Below are positions 26,431 to 39,439 of a stretch of DNA of 64,000 nucleotides, one piece after another (the stretch's first letter is position 1; the number at the start of each line of letters is the position of its first letter). A program made the position numbers and the translations under genes. This stretch comes from Microplitis mediator (taxonomy: Eukaryota; Arthropoda; Insecta; Hymenoptera; Braconidae): NCBI RefSeq assembly GCF_029852145.1, contig NC_079977.1, forward strand, positions 4,301,879-4,365,878, in the 5' to 3' direction. A model generated the notes under the pieces. The model made no database searches and was not told where the DNA came from. It worked only from the letters and a program-made list of their open reading frames with translations.

Positions 26431-27790
26431 TAATTGAAAATGGCGACTAGCAGATTGCGAGGTTAGTGAATAATAAATTTTTACTCACCTTGAAATATAT
26501 TTTTAAAAAAACTCGTCTTTTTTTTTGGTTGTCTTGAAAAAACTACTGGCGCGTATTATAAATTGCGATGTGTCTAGTAAAGTTTTTTTTTTTCTTATAA
26601 ATTTTATTATGTTTTTTTTTTGCTACTTTCTCTCTCTTCTCTTTGTCGCTCATTCTCAATTTAGTAAAAAGAAACTGCCGGTCAAACAAAGATCGACGAT
26701 GCCGACGTCCATTTTGGTGTCTCGACGCCGGCGAGTCGCGACGCGATTTATCATTTTTTTTTTTTTTACACATATATCGACTATTACCCAAAAAAAAAAA
26801 ATTTATTTATTGATTAAATTGTAAAAAAAATTAATTTAAAATTCAAATTTATTGGCGCGAAATTTAAAATTTTTAAATAAATTAACACCAAGTTTATTAA
26901 ATTTCAGGTTAAACTCAAAACGTGACTTGTCTTTTCCGTTTTTTTTTTCACCGCACTATCGGATAACCAAAAAAAAAATTCAAAAAAAAACATGCACTCA
27001 TCGCAACAATTATATATATATAAAAAACCGAACAAAAAAATATAAGAAGTAAATTTAAAAATACCTTTTGAAAAATATTAGAACTTTTAATACGGGAATC
27101 AGTCAGACCCGACCACGTTTTTTTTTAAATTTTAAAATAAAAACGAAAAAGGCGGAAAAAATATCACCGAACATTATCACTAATTTTGAAAAAAATATAC
27201 AAAATATTTAATAAAAATTTGTTTTATAAAATTTTGAATTTGAATTATAGATGAAATAAAATTCTAACGTAAAACTGGCCGATGTCTATCCCCGTGTGCG
27301 TGTAAGACGCAAGTGAAAGAGTCAAAGTACTTTTAGAAGAACCGGAAAAAAATGAACCGGAGCCGAGAGGGAAAGTGAGTTGGCAGTAATGGGAATACAA
27401 ATAAGTAACACGAAGACACATTCGTATGAAAAGACCGCGCGACGCAAACTGAGCTGCGCGTTAGCGCCGTTAGCTCTCCGGACGGACAACCAGGCGTATG
27501 CGCAGCTAAAGTTGCGCAGTAGTTAGAGTGGGGGATGCGCACTTTCTGTCTCACTTTCGCCTGACGACATTTTCTCTATTTGTCTTTCGTTACTCTGCTC
27601 TATGTCTTTTTTTTTTCTACATTTTTTTTTTTTTACGTAGTACTGAATTTGCGCAGACGCAATTATTCTCGAACGCGTGTCGCTGCGCATGCGCGCCAGA
27701 AAATTAACTAATGGCCAGAGGGGGGATTAAAAAAGCCGGTAAAAATGCGCGGGAATAAAAATATCAGTGGGGAGCTCGCGTACTAAAGTA
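26430..27790. promoter_or_regulatory. Candidate promoter region with clustered TGCGCA motifs
   Basis: The GC-richest non-repetitive part of the first 40 kb. TGCGCA-type words cluster at about 27496, 27514, 27534, 27650 and 27683. The last is TGCGCATGCGC, matching the palindromic core bound by NRF1 and its insect homologue Erect wing. Minus-strand transcription is suggested by a full-consensus donor, CAAG followed by GTGAGT, at 26489/26488. On the plus strand a short ATGGCGACTAGCAG frame near 26440 runs into GTTAGT. I see no coding exon to attach to either. Best read as a promoter with a non-coding first exon of a gene lying mostly elsewhere, or of a long non-coding RNA. Confidence 0.4.
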
Positions 27791-28751
27791 ATAGTTTGTG
27801 CATTTAATTACTGTACAGTAATTGACAAAAAAAAAAAAAATTTGAGGGAAAAAAATTTTTTGTCACCTTGGCAATGAATTTTTTTTAAATTTTTGAATTC
27901 AAATTTTGGTATAAATTTAAATAAACGCATGAGTTAAAGATAAAAAAAAAATGGATGAGGTCAATTGATAACCGATTTGACCTGATACGTAATTAAAAAA
28001 AATGATATTTATTTTTAAAGATAATTTGTTGATTAACTTTTCTCGTATGATCTTATAATTTACGGTCTTGTAATATTTCTCAAGTATATATAATGACTGA
28101 AGATATATAAATGTATGAGTGAAATAGCTTTTAGTAAATACTGCAATTAAAAAACTAAATAAACAAAATGGAATCCATTAATCAGAAATGTCTTCACTTA
28201 TTTGTTCAGACAATAACACAGTATTCAAGACTCGCATGATCGTGTCAGGATTTGCTACTTACTCACTCTCTTTTTACTTATTTTTTAACGCACTCTACAC
28301 TTGCATGTGTGCTGCTTTATCTCATTTTTTAAGTATGTTGTGTGCGTGTGTGTGAGTTTTTTTTTATACGACGCATTAATCGTTCGCCAGGTTGCAATTA
28401 GCGAGGACGTGTCGTTCGCGAGGACACGCCTCGTTTACCAGAGAGCCTGGCGTCAATGCGACGAGACAAAATTAAAATAAATAAGTAAAAGGAATATACT
28501 GCAGTGTGAGTAGAATTTATATATATGTATATGTAGATGTATATACTGTAAAAAAATCGGGAATGAATTCGGAGCGATTACGGATTTTAGTTGAATCGAA
28601 TTCACTCGAAGTTTCGAAATTTTTTAAAAAAATTATAGTGAACTTTTAAAAATTTTAATAATAATTGTAGCGCACAAGTTGAGGCCACAGTAATTTTTTA
28701 TTAATAACATTTTAATGAATTTTTCAAAATTTTAAATTTAAATTCCAATTT
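27791..28751. other. Non-coding DNA with GC-rich patch
   Basis: No gene recognised. 28375-28470 is GC-rich and contains GCGAGGAC twice (in GCGAGGACGTGTCG and GCGAGGACACGCC), suggesting paired binding sites. From about 28650 the sequence is the left flank of element D copy 2. Confidence 0.35.
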
Positions 28752-29221
28752 CCCGCGTAAAAAAATTTTTTTTCATAATTAATTGAGGTCTGAATTTTTA
28801 GACGGAACTCAAATCGTGACACAAATATGACTCGTCATAAATTTGCTCCAACTTTACTTCTAGTAAATCCGTATAAATTTAAAACTAATTTATTACGTCT
28901 TTGAATTAGACTTGAGATGACTTCGATAGAAACATGACTGAATTTTTACGGAATTAAACCTTTTGTAAAATTTAGTGATGAAAATTATCGATAAATTTTT
29001 TCAATCAGGTACGGGATTTACGTAAATCAGTTTCGATTGTAAAACTAATTTAGCGAATGAACTTCGGAGCACTTGGATAAAAATTGGAGTCGTAATTTTG
29101 TCTAGAAGTTTGATTCTAGTTGTTCATGCAAATTCATGATGAAAGTCATATTTGTGTCACTATCTAAGTTTCGTGATGAAATTTAGATCTAAAATCATTA
29201 TGAATAAAAATTTTACGTGGG
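28752..29221 (+). repeat. Long-inverted-repeat element D, copy 2
   Basis: CCCGCGTAAAAAAATTTT start and AAAATTTTACGTGGG end; 470 bp. Lacks the MITE seen in copy 1, so it preserves the empty site. Confidence 0.8.
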
Positions 29222-29226
29222 TTGTA

Positions 29227-29776
29227 CAGTCGACGTCATAAGCCTGCTCTAGGAAACAGGGAAAATTTTTCTTGAAATTTCAGTCTCCCACCGCGCGTTC
29301 AGTTTTGATCTCGACTACTCGTTATAAGCCTGTGTTTATTTTATATCATTTTAAACGTCAAATTTACGGTTTGTCACATGCGCCAGTATCCCGATTTTTC
29401 TAGTGCTTATGGCGGCAAAATAAATACTTATCTTTTTATACAAATAATAAATATGATGACAACGGTATTAATTACAATAATAATAATAATTGTTATTGAT
29501 CAACATAATGCTCAATAAAACTTTTAAATTGTAATTAATCATTACAATTATCAACAATAAATAATCTTTATAAAATTACCCGCGAAAGATCTATAGTAAA
29601 TTTTCATCATTAATTTTGATATTTTGTTCCTTCTGTCAGTTTATAATTTATCGGATTTTAACGGAGGCTTATAACGGGATGTCTGCTACGAAACTCAAAA
29701 AAGTGGTCAAGTAGTCGCTGTTTGGACTCAGTACCCGCCGATTGCGGAGAAGAGGCTTATAACGAGTAGTCGACTG
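29227..29776 (+). mobile_element. Element C, full-length reference copy
   Basis: 550 bp, TA-CAGTCGACGTCATAAGCCT at the left and CTTATAACGAGTAGTCGACTG-TA at the right. Terminal inverted repeats of about 25 bp and TA flanks suggest a non-autonomous member of the Tc1/mariner/pogo type. It carries no transposase frame. It lies in the same position relative to D as in the 21.5 kb copy, so the D+C pair was copied as a unit. Confidence 0.85.
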
Positions 29777-31166
29777 TATTAAAATCATTTTTTTTTCAAG
29801 TAAATTTAAATCCGCGTTCACGCCTTAAATTTTTTACAGTAGCCCTCATTTCTTACTTCTCATTCATTTAATTTTTTTCATATTTATTATAATTATTATT
29901 ATTTCATATTAACATTTAACTCTGACAGCAACGACTTTCCAGTCGCCTTTTCGTCTGCACCTGTTGGCTATTTCTGTACACTCAGAAGTTTCACTTAAAA
30001 TTTATTTGGTTGTTTTATCTGGTCATAAGCGACCATCGACTGCTAGGAACAAATTAATTTTTGAATGTAAAATTCAAATTTTTATTCTTGGTCACTCAAT
30101 GATACTTTTTTTTTTGTAGTGTCCATTAATTACTCCCGCGTTACATTAAAACACTCATTTTTTTACATGAATTGCAAGTAAATAATTTGGAATTTAGGGT
30201 CAGATCGTTCCTTTAAATGGATTTTGAAAAAAAAAAAAAAAAAAAATAGACGGGCATTAAAATTTTAGACCTGGAATTTCGAGTGTAAACACAATTGGAA
30301 ACAGTGACATTTTTCCTCTAGTCACCGTAGAATTATCTTATAAGTAATCGGCAAAAGTATTTTTGTTATCTATCTAAAAAAAAAAAAAATCCTAATTGTA
30401 AATATAAATGAATAGTGAAAATTATTATTATATGTGTTTATATTTTAATTAAAAATTAGAAAATTTAATCATTACTTAAGAAATATTTGAGAAATGATAT
30501 ATTAATAATTAATTTAAAATTATATATATATACATATATATTTTCTCTTGACTTTCTCTCCATGTGTGCGTTCACTTGTTATGCTCGAAAAGATTATCAT
30601 AAGATCTGCTTTATTGATGAGTTTGTATTCCATACTATATATATATATATATATATATAGAAATTCTTTTATGATAACGTCAGTTTTTACATAAATCAAA
30701 TAATTTAAGTATTACTTTGTTTTGTTTACATCAAATGAAAAATAACTGAATAATTTTTCACACATCTCATATATATATATGTGTATATATATATTTTTTT
30801 TTTTTGAGAAAATCAAAGTGCAAAACGATAGGGTCGAGTACCATTTGTAGCTACTGCTCCATTTTGGGAAATTTTTTTTTTTAATGAATGAAAAAAAAAA
30901 TTTTGCTGTACATATGCACTCTCCTATTTTAGTTTACCATCAAAAGCACAAGATTATCAATTATCTCCATAATCTTATTCATTTGGATAAGAAAAAAATT
31001 TAACAGAACTTACCAGATATTTTCTGTTTTTTTTTTGGACACAAAATCTCTAAATACAAACTACAGCCTGCACTACTGCCTAGTCTAGCAAAGTGCGCTT
31101 CAATTTTTGAACAAGATTCGTTTGTTTAAGAGAAAAACTCGGCCAAAATTCCTGATTGCTATATTC
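29777..31166. other. Non-coding DNA
   Basis: No gene recognised. Contains an A20 run at about 30227-30246 and (TA)n tracts near 30525 and 30637-30658. Confidence 0.5.
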
Positions 31167-31290
31167 CCCGGTGGGAATTTTTCGGACTTTTCTCTGAAAA
31201 ACTCTGAAAAAGTCTTCGGAACTTTGAAAAAATCTTTAGAATTTTAGCACTGAGTTTTTCAGAGAAAATTCCGAAAGATTTCCACTATAG
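31167..31290 (+). repeat. CCCTGGTGGAAAT fold-back, degenerate copy
   Basis: CCCGGTGGGAATTTTTCGGA at the left and TCCGAAAGATTTCCACTATAG at the right, with GACTTTTCTCTGAAAAACTC and its inverse inside. Same family as 41595-41699 and 63198-63302. Confidence 0.8.
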
Positions 31291-31749
31291 AGAAAAAAAG
31301 TGCACACCCTTCGTAATGCGTTAATAAAGTCTAGAGTTTTCGCGCTGTAAGGTATGCAACAGCTAAATTCAAAAATAACTATTCAAATTGGTTGAAAGGG
31401 TCGTCATCTATAAATATTACACACTTACACTTCACGGCATTGACCGAGCTAATAATATAATGATGATAAATGACGTCTCAATTAATTTCTCACATCATTG
31501 ACGGCTATCATCCATAAAAATGTATTATTAAAAAAATTAATTTTCATTCTCATCAAATTACTAAAATAATATCAACTACAAATTTCAAAATTTTGGTCTT
31601 GATCACCAAAAAACATTTATTTTTATCCATTAATTCAAAAGTACTCCGTAAGATTTTTTTTTTTTACCTCTGATTAAAAATTTTCTTACCCTTTAATTAT
31701 CAAAAAATCAATTTTGTTTCTGTAATTATTTTTTTAAATAGATCCTGAA
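31291..31749. other. Non-coding DNA
   Basis: Nothing recognised. Ordinary A/T-rich sequence. Confidence 0.4.
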
Positions 31750-32140
31750 ATGATCCTAAAGTCAGCTGACTAATAATTTTTGGATTTAAAAAAAAAAAAC
31801 GATAAATTATTAAGAAAAAAATATTTAAAAAAATTGCACTTGTAGTTAATTTTCTACATGTGCATATTTTTATTTATTTGAAATTAAATTTTTGAAAAAA
31901 AATCCGAAAATTTTGAATTGTCTGTTAATTTCAGGATCATATTCTAAAGCTTACAGACAATCAGCAATTTTCGGATTTTTTTTCAACAAGTCGATTACAA
32001 AAAAAAAAAAAAAAAAAAAAATGCACATGTAGAAAATTTAAAAAACTATAAGTTCAATTTTTTAAAATAATTTTTTTTTATGATTTACTGATTTTAAAAA
32101 TATATAAAAATTATCAGACGTCGGCTAACTTCAGTATCAT
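31750..32140. repeat. Composite of two ATGAT-family units
   Basis: First unit ATGATCCTAAAGTCAGC ... ATTTCAGGATCAT, ending near 31938. A second, inverted unit follows directly and ends CTAACTTCAGTATCAT at 32140. I could not find a convincing outer duplication here. Confidence 0.7.
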
Positions 32141-32799
32141 AAAAAATATGACTGGACGATAAAATAAATCGATTGCCGCGTATTTTTAATTTGTCACGAA
32201 TTCTCAAATCATACCTGTCTGTATGAACAGTATAGTTAAGTATACAAGTATATATATATATATACATATAAAAAAGAGTCATTTTAAGGGAGTGGTCACA
32301 CTTCTATTCCTCGGACACTGGAGAACGACGGGCTTCCATTTAATCAAGCTCACCCTCTCGACCGTGCCTTCCTGCTATACTTCTTTATTTTATTTTCAGC
32401 TCGTCTGCTATGCTTATTTTCGCATATTTTTTTTTATCATATGTATGTATGATACACATGTTCGTGGGCTCATATATGTATAAATACCACACCCAGTGGT
32501 ATATATTATTACAACCAAAGAAAACTACCTACTGTCTCTGTTTCAACGCAACCTTTACTGGACTTTGATTGACGCTAAGTACAATAGATTCTTATTAACG
32601 CGTTTATTATTGTGCTTGTTTATATGTACTATTTATTACGTGCGTAGAATTATATATATATATACTATTCGAAAGTACAGATATAAATATGTACATACGT
32701 TTAGTAAACAAGTTTATATATTTATTTATGAAGGATATGAACAATTGAATGTAATATATATATGTATATATAGAAAAAAAAAATTTTCGGATGAATGTG
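32141..32799. other. Non-coding DNA, mixed composition
   Basis: 32285-32410 is GC-richer, but the frames that cross it start in (TA)n and contain no protein-like pattern. No gene called. Confidence 0.4.
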
Positions 32800-33375
32800 A
32801 ATATTCTTGACTCAAGAAAATTTTTTTGAAAACCTTTTTTTGGAAAAAGAAAAATTTCCTCTGGCCAAAACAAATTTTCTTGACTAAAAATTTAGTGCAG
32901 AAAAAAAAATTCTTGTAAGAAATTTATTTTTGACCCAAAGATTTTTTCCTAGACCCAAAAAAAAATTTTTATTTTAATTTATAATGCAAAAATTTATGAT
33001 ACTGAAGTTAGCCGACGTCTAATAATTTTTTGATTTTTTTTAAACAGTAAATTATAAAAAAAAAATATTTGAAAAAATTGCACCTGTAGTTTTTAAAATT
33101 TTCTGCATGTGCATTTTTTTTATTTTTTGGTTTTTTGTGATTTATTTGGTGGGACAAAAATCCGAAAATTGCAAAAATAAAAATTTATATGAAGTCAACA
33201 GACGATTGACAATTTTTGAATTTTTTTTTAAGGATCGATTACAAAAAAATTAAAAAATAAAAATATGCACATGTAGAAAATTTAAAAAACTATAAGTGCA
33301 ATTTTTTTAAATATTTTTTTTTACAGTTCGTTGGTTTGAAAAAAAATTCAAAAATTATAACACTTCAATCTTCAG
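32800..33375. repeat. AAGAAAATTTTT fragment plus ATGAT-family composite
   Basis: 32800-32990 is an AAGAAAATTTTT-type stretch. An ATGAT-family unit begins at 32996 (ATGATACTGAAGTTAGCCG). An inverted relative follows from about 33190 to 33370. Right termini are missing. Confidence 0.6.
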
Positions 33376-33418
33376 TAAAATTTTCAAGGCAAGTAAAAAT
33401 TTATTGCGTCAAGAAATC

Positions 33419-33455
<37 letters not shown>

Positions 33456-35054
33456 TTGTGTCTAAAAAATTGTAAACATGCAACCTGTGTCTATTTTTTT
33501 TTTTTAATTAATCTTTTTATCGTGTCACCTGTTTTTTTTTTTTAATTTTACCATCGATCCGCTGACAGCCACTCCTATATTTGTTAAGGACATTATTTCA
33601 TACTTTATATAATATAATTTCATAAATATATCACTAGATTGTTTATAAAAAAAAAAAAAAATTCACTATATACACGTATGAGTATGCACTTATATATAGA
33701 TATATAATAATTACTGATTATCATCGTCCATGTTATTAATATAGATATTTTATCAATCAGAAGTATTTCAAAAATTTATAATCGACAGTTTTTTACGTCT
33801 TAATTTCAGTAATTAATCTATCAACTAAATGACAATTTAATGATTTTATTAATGACTTTTTATATTTTTGTATTATTTTAAGTACATGACGATTTGTTTA
33901 CTTACAAATGATTTTTTTTTAATTAAAATTATCCATTAAAAAAAATAATATTTGGAATTTTATAAAATTGTGTCAAAATTTTTTTTGAATTTAACATCAC
34001 TAATATTTTTTATATTCCCATAATTTTTTATTACACGGCCGATAAAATGCCCAGGTAGTGAACAGAAGACCGAAGACTAAATTTGGCCAAAAATTTGAAA
34101 ATTTTGCTCTATATTGAGTTTGAAATTTTTCTGTTCTATAGTTTTAATTTTTTTTAGAAATACTATGGCTGAAAAAACCCCGACTTGATTTATTGGCCAA
34201 TTTTCGGCTTTTTTCAATAAAATTCTTTAATTTCGGCCAAATATTTTTACCCGGGAAATTTTAAATAAATTTGAATTGTACGCAAGTGCGAATTTCATTC
34301 ACCCGTCGGATAACGAAACAGAAAATAAACTTACAGGAAAAATTGTCAAATAGTTAATGAGTATAATGAATTTGAAAAAAAATTAATTAAATAATTAATA
34401 ATTAAGTTTAAAATTTAAATTTTAAAAAAATCCCGCTTCAAAATAAGAAAAAATAAGAACTCAGTCCTATGAAAATCGAATTAATTTTATAGATATATAC
34501 AATATGTATGTATGTATATATATATATATATATGACTCATATAAACTTGAGTTTTTTTTATCTTGAACTCAATGACAGTTTACTAAGTACTTATACTTTT
34601 ATATATAGACATTTATTATTAAAATATTAATTTAATTTTATAATTAATCATTTATTTAAAGTATTTTTTTTTATTAACATTAATCGTTACCACACATACA
34701 AATGCATGATAAAAAAAATGAATTTAAAAAAAATGACAAGTAAATTGATCGTAAATTTAATAGATAAATTTGTCTGAAATATTATATTATCAACTGGAAT
34801 TTTTTTATATTTTTATGTAACTGTAACCTCGTATTTTTGCGTAACTTCCCTTAATGATAATATTTTTTTATATCAAAGTAATTATATTTTTTTTTTCTAT
34901 TAAAAAAAAAATTATCCACATTTTTTGTGAAGTATAGTTTTTAAAAGAAATTTTTTTTTTTTTTAATTATATTAATAATTTATTTTAGAAATATTTAAGT
35001 ACATTATATTAAAATATATATAAGAAATGATATTAATTTCAGAGAATCTAATAG

Positions 35055-35092
<38 letters not shown>

Positions 35093-36247
35093 CATATAGA
35101 TGATAGTGTAATCAGAAAATGATAACGACAATCTATTACTGATTTTTAGAAATCTTTTATTTATGTATATATAAATATATACATTAGAGTGATTTAAAAA
35201 AATCGATTATTTTTTTTTTCTCGAAACCCTCTATTAAATAGTTGCAAGGGGTGAAATAAGATGTCCATTAAAAGACGAGCTCTTAATATTAATATTCCGA
35301 GGCCGCTCATCGCAGTTTTCTATTTCCCATTTAAATAACACGGGAAAAAAAATTTCAATTTTGGAATTTTATACCAGCAATAGCTCATTGTACAGCTAAG
35401 CTCAGGATATAATTTCATAGGGAATTAAACACTCTACAAAAAAGTCTCTTATAATTTTTTGATAAATTTATCTGTTCAAAAGTTATTGGAGCTTGAAGTC
35501 AAATTTTCAGTAAATTTCGAGATCTTTTTATTTTTCCGGCGAAACTATCAGACTTATCACAAAATGTTATAGAATATTTTTTGTAGAGAATTTTATTTCC
35601 TACAAATTCTTTCTGATAAAGTTTTTCAAAATTCCGCATAGTTTTCTAGTTATTTACATTTTAATGTCCAGCTCTAAAACTTCAATAGTCGATTTTTTTG
35701 AATCAGTCCAATATACATATGTATATTTAATAGGAACTATTGAAACTAAATGGTATAATCGATTGCGAAATTATACTTCCCGCATATATATGTATATATA
35801 TGTATGTTCATTTTTGAATTCATACATGTATATATGAATTACAAATGATAACCTATGGGTTATTGTGAAGCAGTTAGCAACACGATCGTCGGACTTTTTA
35901 CCAAGTTAAAAAAGGGTGATAACGCTGTCTTTATATATAACTATACATTTTACCATGTAAGTATATATTTTATGGTTGAGTAAGTATATACATATATGTC
36001 CATATAATGTAATATATTATATATAACCCGAGGTTATCATTTTCGTGAATATCGTATTGTGAAAAAAAAATTATTTAATCACAATTATTTTTAATATTTA
36101 ATGTAATGACCAAATATTATTCTCAAAATTAAAAAAAAATTTGTTTATTTTTTTTCAAATTTCAAATAATTATTTTTCAAAATTACTAGTGTCATGTCAT
36201 TAAACTTTTTAAGTTTATTCTATTATTGTTATTATAAAATCATATGT

Positions 36248-36295
<48 letters not shown>

Positions 36296-36336
36296 ATGTA
36301 TGTATGTATGTATGTATGTATGTATGTATGTATCTA
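33376..36336. other. Non-coding DNA with (TA)n tracts
   Basis: No gene recognised. (TA)n microsatellites at about 33422-33450, 34515-34535, 35058-35090 and 36248-36292, the last passing into (TATG)n to 36332. At 35425-35620 two copies of the shared core occur (CTCTACAAAAAAGTCTCTT and AATTTTATTTCCTACAAA). Confidence 0.5.
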
Positions 36337-37155
36337 CACTGTAAAAAATGACCAGGGTAACTCCAAGCGGTGTAGGTGATAAAATTTGCGGTGTTAAATT
36401 TCAACACCGAAATCAGTGTTAAAATAACGCCACCGCCGGTGTAAATATTCTGTACCGGTGTTAAGAAAAATTCCCCGGTGTTAAAATAACACCACCGCCG
36501 GTGTAAATATTCTGTACCAGTGTTAAATAAAATTTCCCGGTGTTAAAATAACGCCGCCGCCGGAGTAAATATTCTGTACCGGTGTTAAGGAAAATTCCCC
36601 GGTGTTAAATAAAACTTCCTGGTGTTAAATAAAACTTTCCGGTGTTAAAATAACTCTGCTATCGGTGTAAATATTCTGTACCGGTGTTAAAAAAAATTCC
36701 CCGGTGTTAAAATAACGCGGCCGCCAATGTAAATATTTTGTACCGGTGTTAAGAAAATTTCCCGGTGTTAAAATAACACCGCCGCTGGTAGAAATATTCT
36801 GTACCGGTGTTAAGAAAAATTCCCGGTGTTAAAATAACACCGCCGCCGGTGTAAATATTCTGTACCGGTGTTAAATAAAATTTCCCGGTGTTAAAATATT
36901 TTACTTAGTGTGCGCGCGTGTGTTTATGTGTTTTTTGAGTGTGTGTGTGCATGTGTTTGAATGTATGTGTGTGTAAAGATATTTTTTGCGTTTTATAAGC
37001 TTTCCAAAATTAATACTCTGAGCGGACGCAGTTTCTCCCGCTTTTACACCGGTGTTTTAACACCAGCGAATTACACCTCTTACACCGGTTTAATTTCATT
37101 TCAACACCAGGCGGAGTTAAAATGAGTCCATTTTCAAACCGCTCTTTTTGCAGTG
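36337..37155. repeat. CACTG-type element carrying a GGTGTTAAAATAACACC array
   Basis: TA-CACTGTAAAAAATGACC at the left and TCTTTTTGCAGTG-TA at the right, 819 bp, inserted in a (TATG)n microsatellite that continues on both sides. The interior is a tandem array of about 61-62 bp built on CGGTGTAAATATTCTGTACC and CCGGTGTTAAAATAACACC; many units are themselves palindromic. A (TG)-rich spacer lies at 36905-36975. No coding capacity. Confidence 0.82.
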
Positions 37156-37536
37156 TATGTACGTATATATGTATGTATGTATATGTGTGTATGTACGTAT
37201 ATATGTATGTATGTATGTTTCTATTCAAGTACTTTTTCAAGTGATATGAGAGAGATTATTATACATATATAAGACCTGGGGGCATGGGGATCATCGCATC
37301 CGTTTACGTCAAAGTGGCCTAATGACCCTGCCCGAACTCCTGATGCCAGACGATTAACATAACGATTTAAAATGTCATCTTAAATACTACTCTCGATTCA
37401 TTTTCATATTTATTTATTTTTTTTTTTTTTATATTGACCAGTGTCAATAGTCATTTAATTGACTTAGTTTATGTATATTATTATTTATTAGCATCTTATA
37501 TTTTTTATGCTTGTAATTTAATGAAATTTTTGGAGA

Positions 37537-37578
<42 letters not shown>

Positions 37579-37859
37579 AAATATATTTTTTTAATAACTA
37601 TATGGCCTTGAGGCTAATAATAGTTTTCTAAAAATAAAAATAAAAATTTTGTATTTCGTAATAATTTAATCAACTACTTGAGTTTATAAAAAGAACAATA
37701 AAAATCTATATATTTATGTACAATAATTTATATATTAATAAATATCATTGAGAGTATATCAAAAATTTATGTTATTACTTGACCTAAATAATCGATATCT
37801 CGATCGCAAAAGTTAAAGTTCATCATCAGTCTTCAAACCATAAGACTAAACTGCCCGCA

Positions 37860-37926
<67 letters not shown>

Positions 37927-38444
37927 AATATATATGTATGATAATTATAATCGTATGATGATAAGTAAATATATATTTGTATCATATTGTAAATCATGTG
38001 ATCTATATTTTTATATATATAATTATTGCAAATATTAAAATATATATGAGGGAATAATAATAAGGCTGTAGGCTGTAGTGTAGAGTAGGAATTTTTGAAT
38101 TAATTTGTATAGATTTTATTTTCATAAATGATAATAATCATAATTTTGTTGATTACTAAAAATTTTAAATTTTTTAAAAAATAAAACAAATTTTGATTGG
38201 CGGGAAAAAATAATTTTATTTTATCCTTCTTCTTTTTGATGTATAATAAAAAGTGGATAAAATATATATGAATGCAAAGTATCTGTAATGTGATTGGATG
38301 AATACAGTATAGAAATATATACGATAGATATAAAAATATATACTAAGTGAAATAAAATCCGCGGAAAACAAGTAGCGCGTTGTTTAGGAAGTGGAAAAAA
38401 GATTTTCAGTGAAATTCGATAGTATTCCAAAGAACTGAGTTCTT
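37156..38444. other. Non-coding DNA with microsatellites
   Basis: Nothing gene-like. (TATG)n to about 37217, (TA)n at 37540-37570 and a long (TA)n at 37862-37918. A GC-richer patch lies at 37270-37350. Confidence 0.5.
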
Positions 38445-38820
38445 AACTTAAAAATCAATATTCCACATTAAATTTGAAAGATGCGCGAAAAATGATAGGG
38501 AACAATTTTGTAGCCCTTTAAATTTCCTACAGAATTAAGTATTTTGCCAATTTTTCAAATTGTTGGTTCAAGCTGCAAAAGTCCTTCAAGAAAAAGTCGA
38601 TTTTTCTTTACGAAATTTGACAATTCAAAGAAATTTCTTAACTTTAAAATTAAAATTCCTCATTAAATATCAAAGATTTGCTAACATTGATAAGGAACAA
38701 TTTCGTATCCCTTTAAATTTCCTACAGAATAAAGTATTTTGCCAATTTTTCAAATTTTCGTATCAAGCTCCAAAATTTCTTTTAAAAAAAGTCCATTTTT
38801 TTTTACGAAATTTGATGACA
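38445..38820. repeat. Two-copy ~191-bp tandem duplication
   Basis: 38445-38627 and 38637-38818 are diverged direct copies, sharing CCCTTTAAATTTCCTACAGAAT and GTATTTTGCCAATTTTTCAAA. Each contains the shared TTTAAATTTCCTAC core. The 118-codon frame over the second copy is a repeat shadow. Confidence 0.75.
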
Positions 38821-39175
38821 GTCCGTTTTAGTTTAGAAAACTCGAAAACCAAAAAGGAGTATATTTTTTTTTATCACAAATCATTTTGGAGACTAATTTT
38901 GAAACCCAAAATTTAAATAAATTTGAAAAATCAAAAGGGCATATAATTAAAGATTCGCCCTTTAGACTTTCAAAAATCTCTTTTAAATTTTAGGTTTCAA
39001 AATGAGTTTCCAAAACTACTGGCAATGAAAAAAAAAAAAATCGTACGCCATTTTGGTTTAGTAACGCGATATAAATATAAACAATTGACACAACATCATA
39101 AATTATTAAGATAAAAACGAGCATCCTGCAGTCACTACGTGACTGCCCAAATATCACTACTAAATTTATAAAATA

Positions 39176-39439
39176 CGCAGAAAAAAAGGATTTCTTGCCG
39201 CATCAAAATTTTAATTTGCACCAAGAAATTTTATGCATTATCAATTAAATACAAAAACTGTCTTGGGGCGAGAAAAGATTTTTTTGGTCAAGAAATAATT
39301 CCTTGCGCCAAGTAATTTTTTCTATTTCTAAATAAATTTTTGTTTTCAATTCACAATGCAAAAAATTTATTGGGCCAAGTAAAAATTTTCTTTAGGCGAG
39401 TAAAGATTTTTTGTGTCAATGAATCCTTTTTTTTTCTAT
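39176..39439. repeat. CACAG-type element
   Basis: TA-CGCAGAAAAAAAGGATTTC start and CCTTTTTTTTTCTATCC end, with AAGAAATTTT units inside. Confidence 0.65.

Noticed and set aside
26525..26824. Opposing 99- and 82-codon frames
   Set aside because: Both lie in poly-pyrimidine/poly-purine promoter-like sequence and overlap on opposite strands with no motif.
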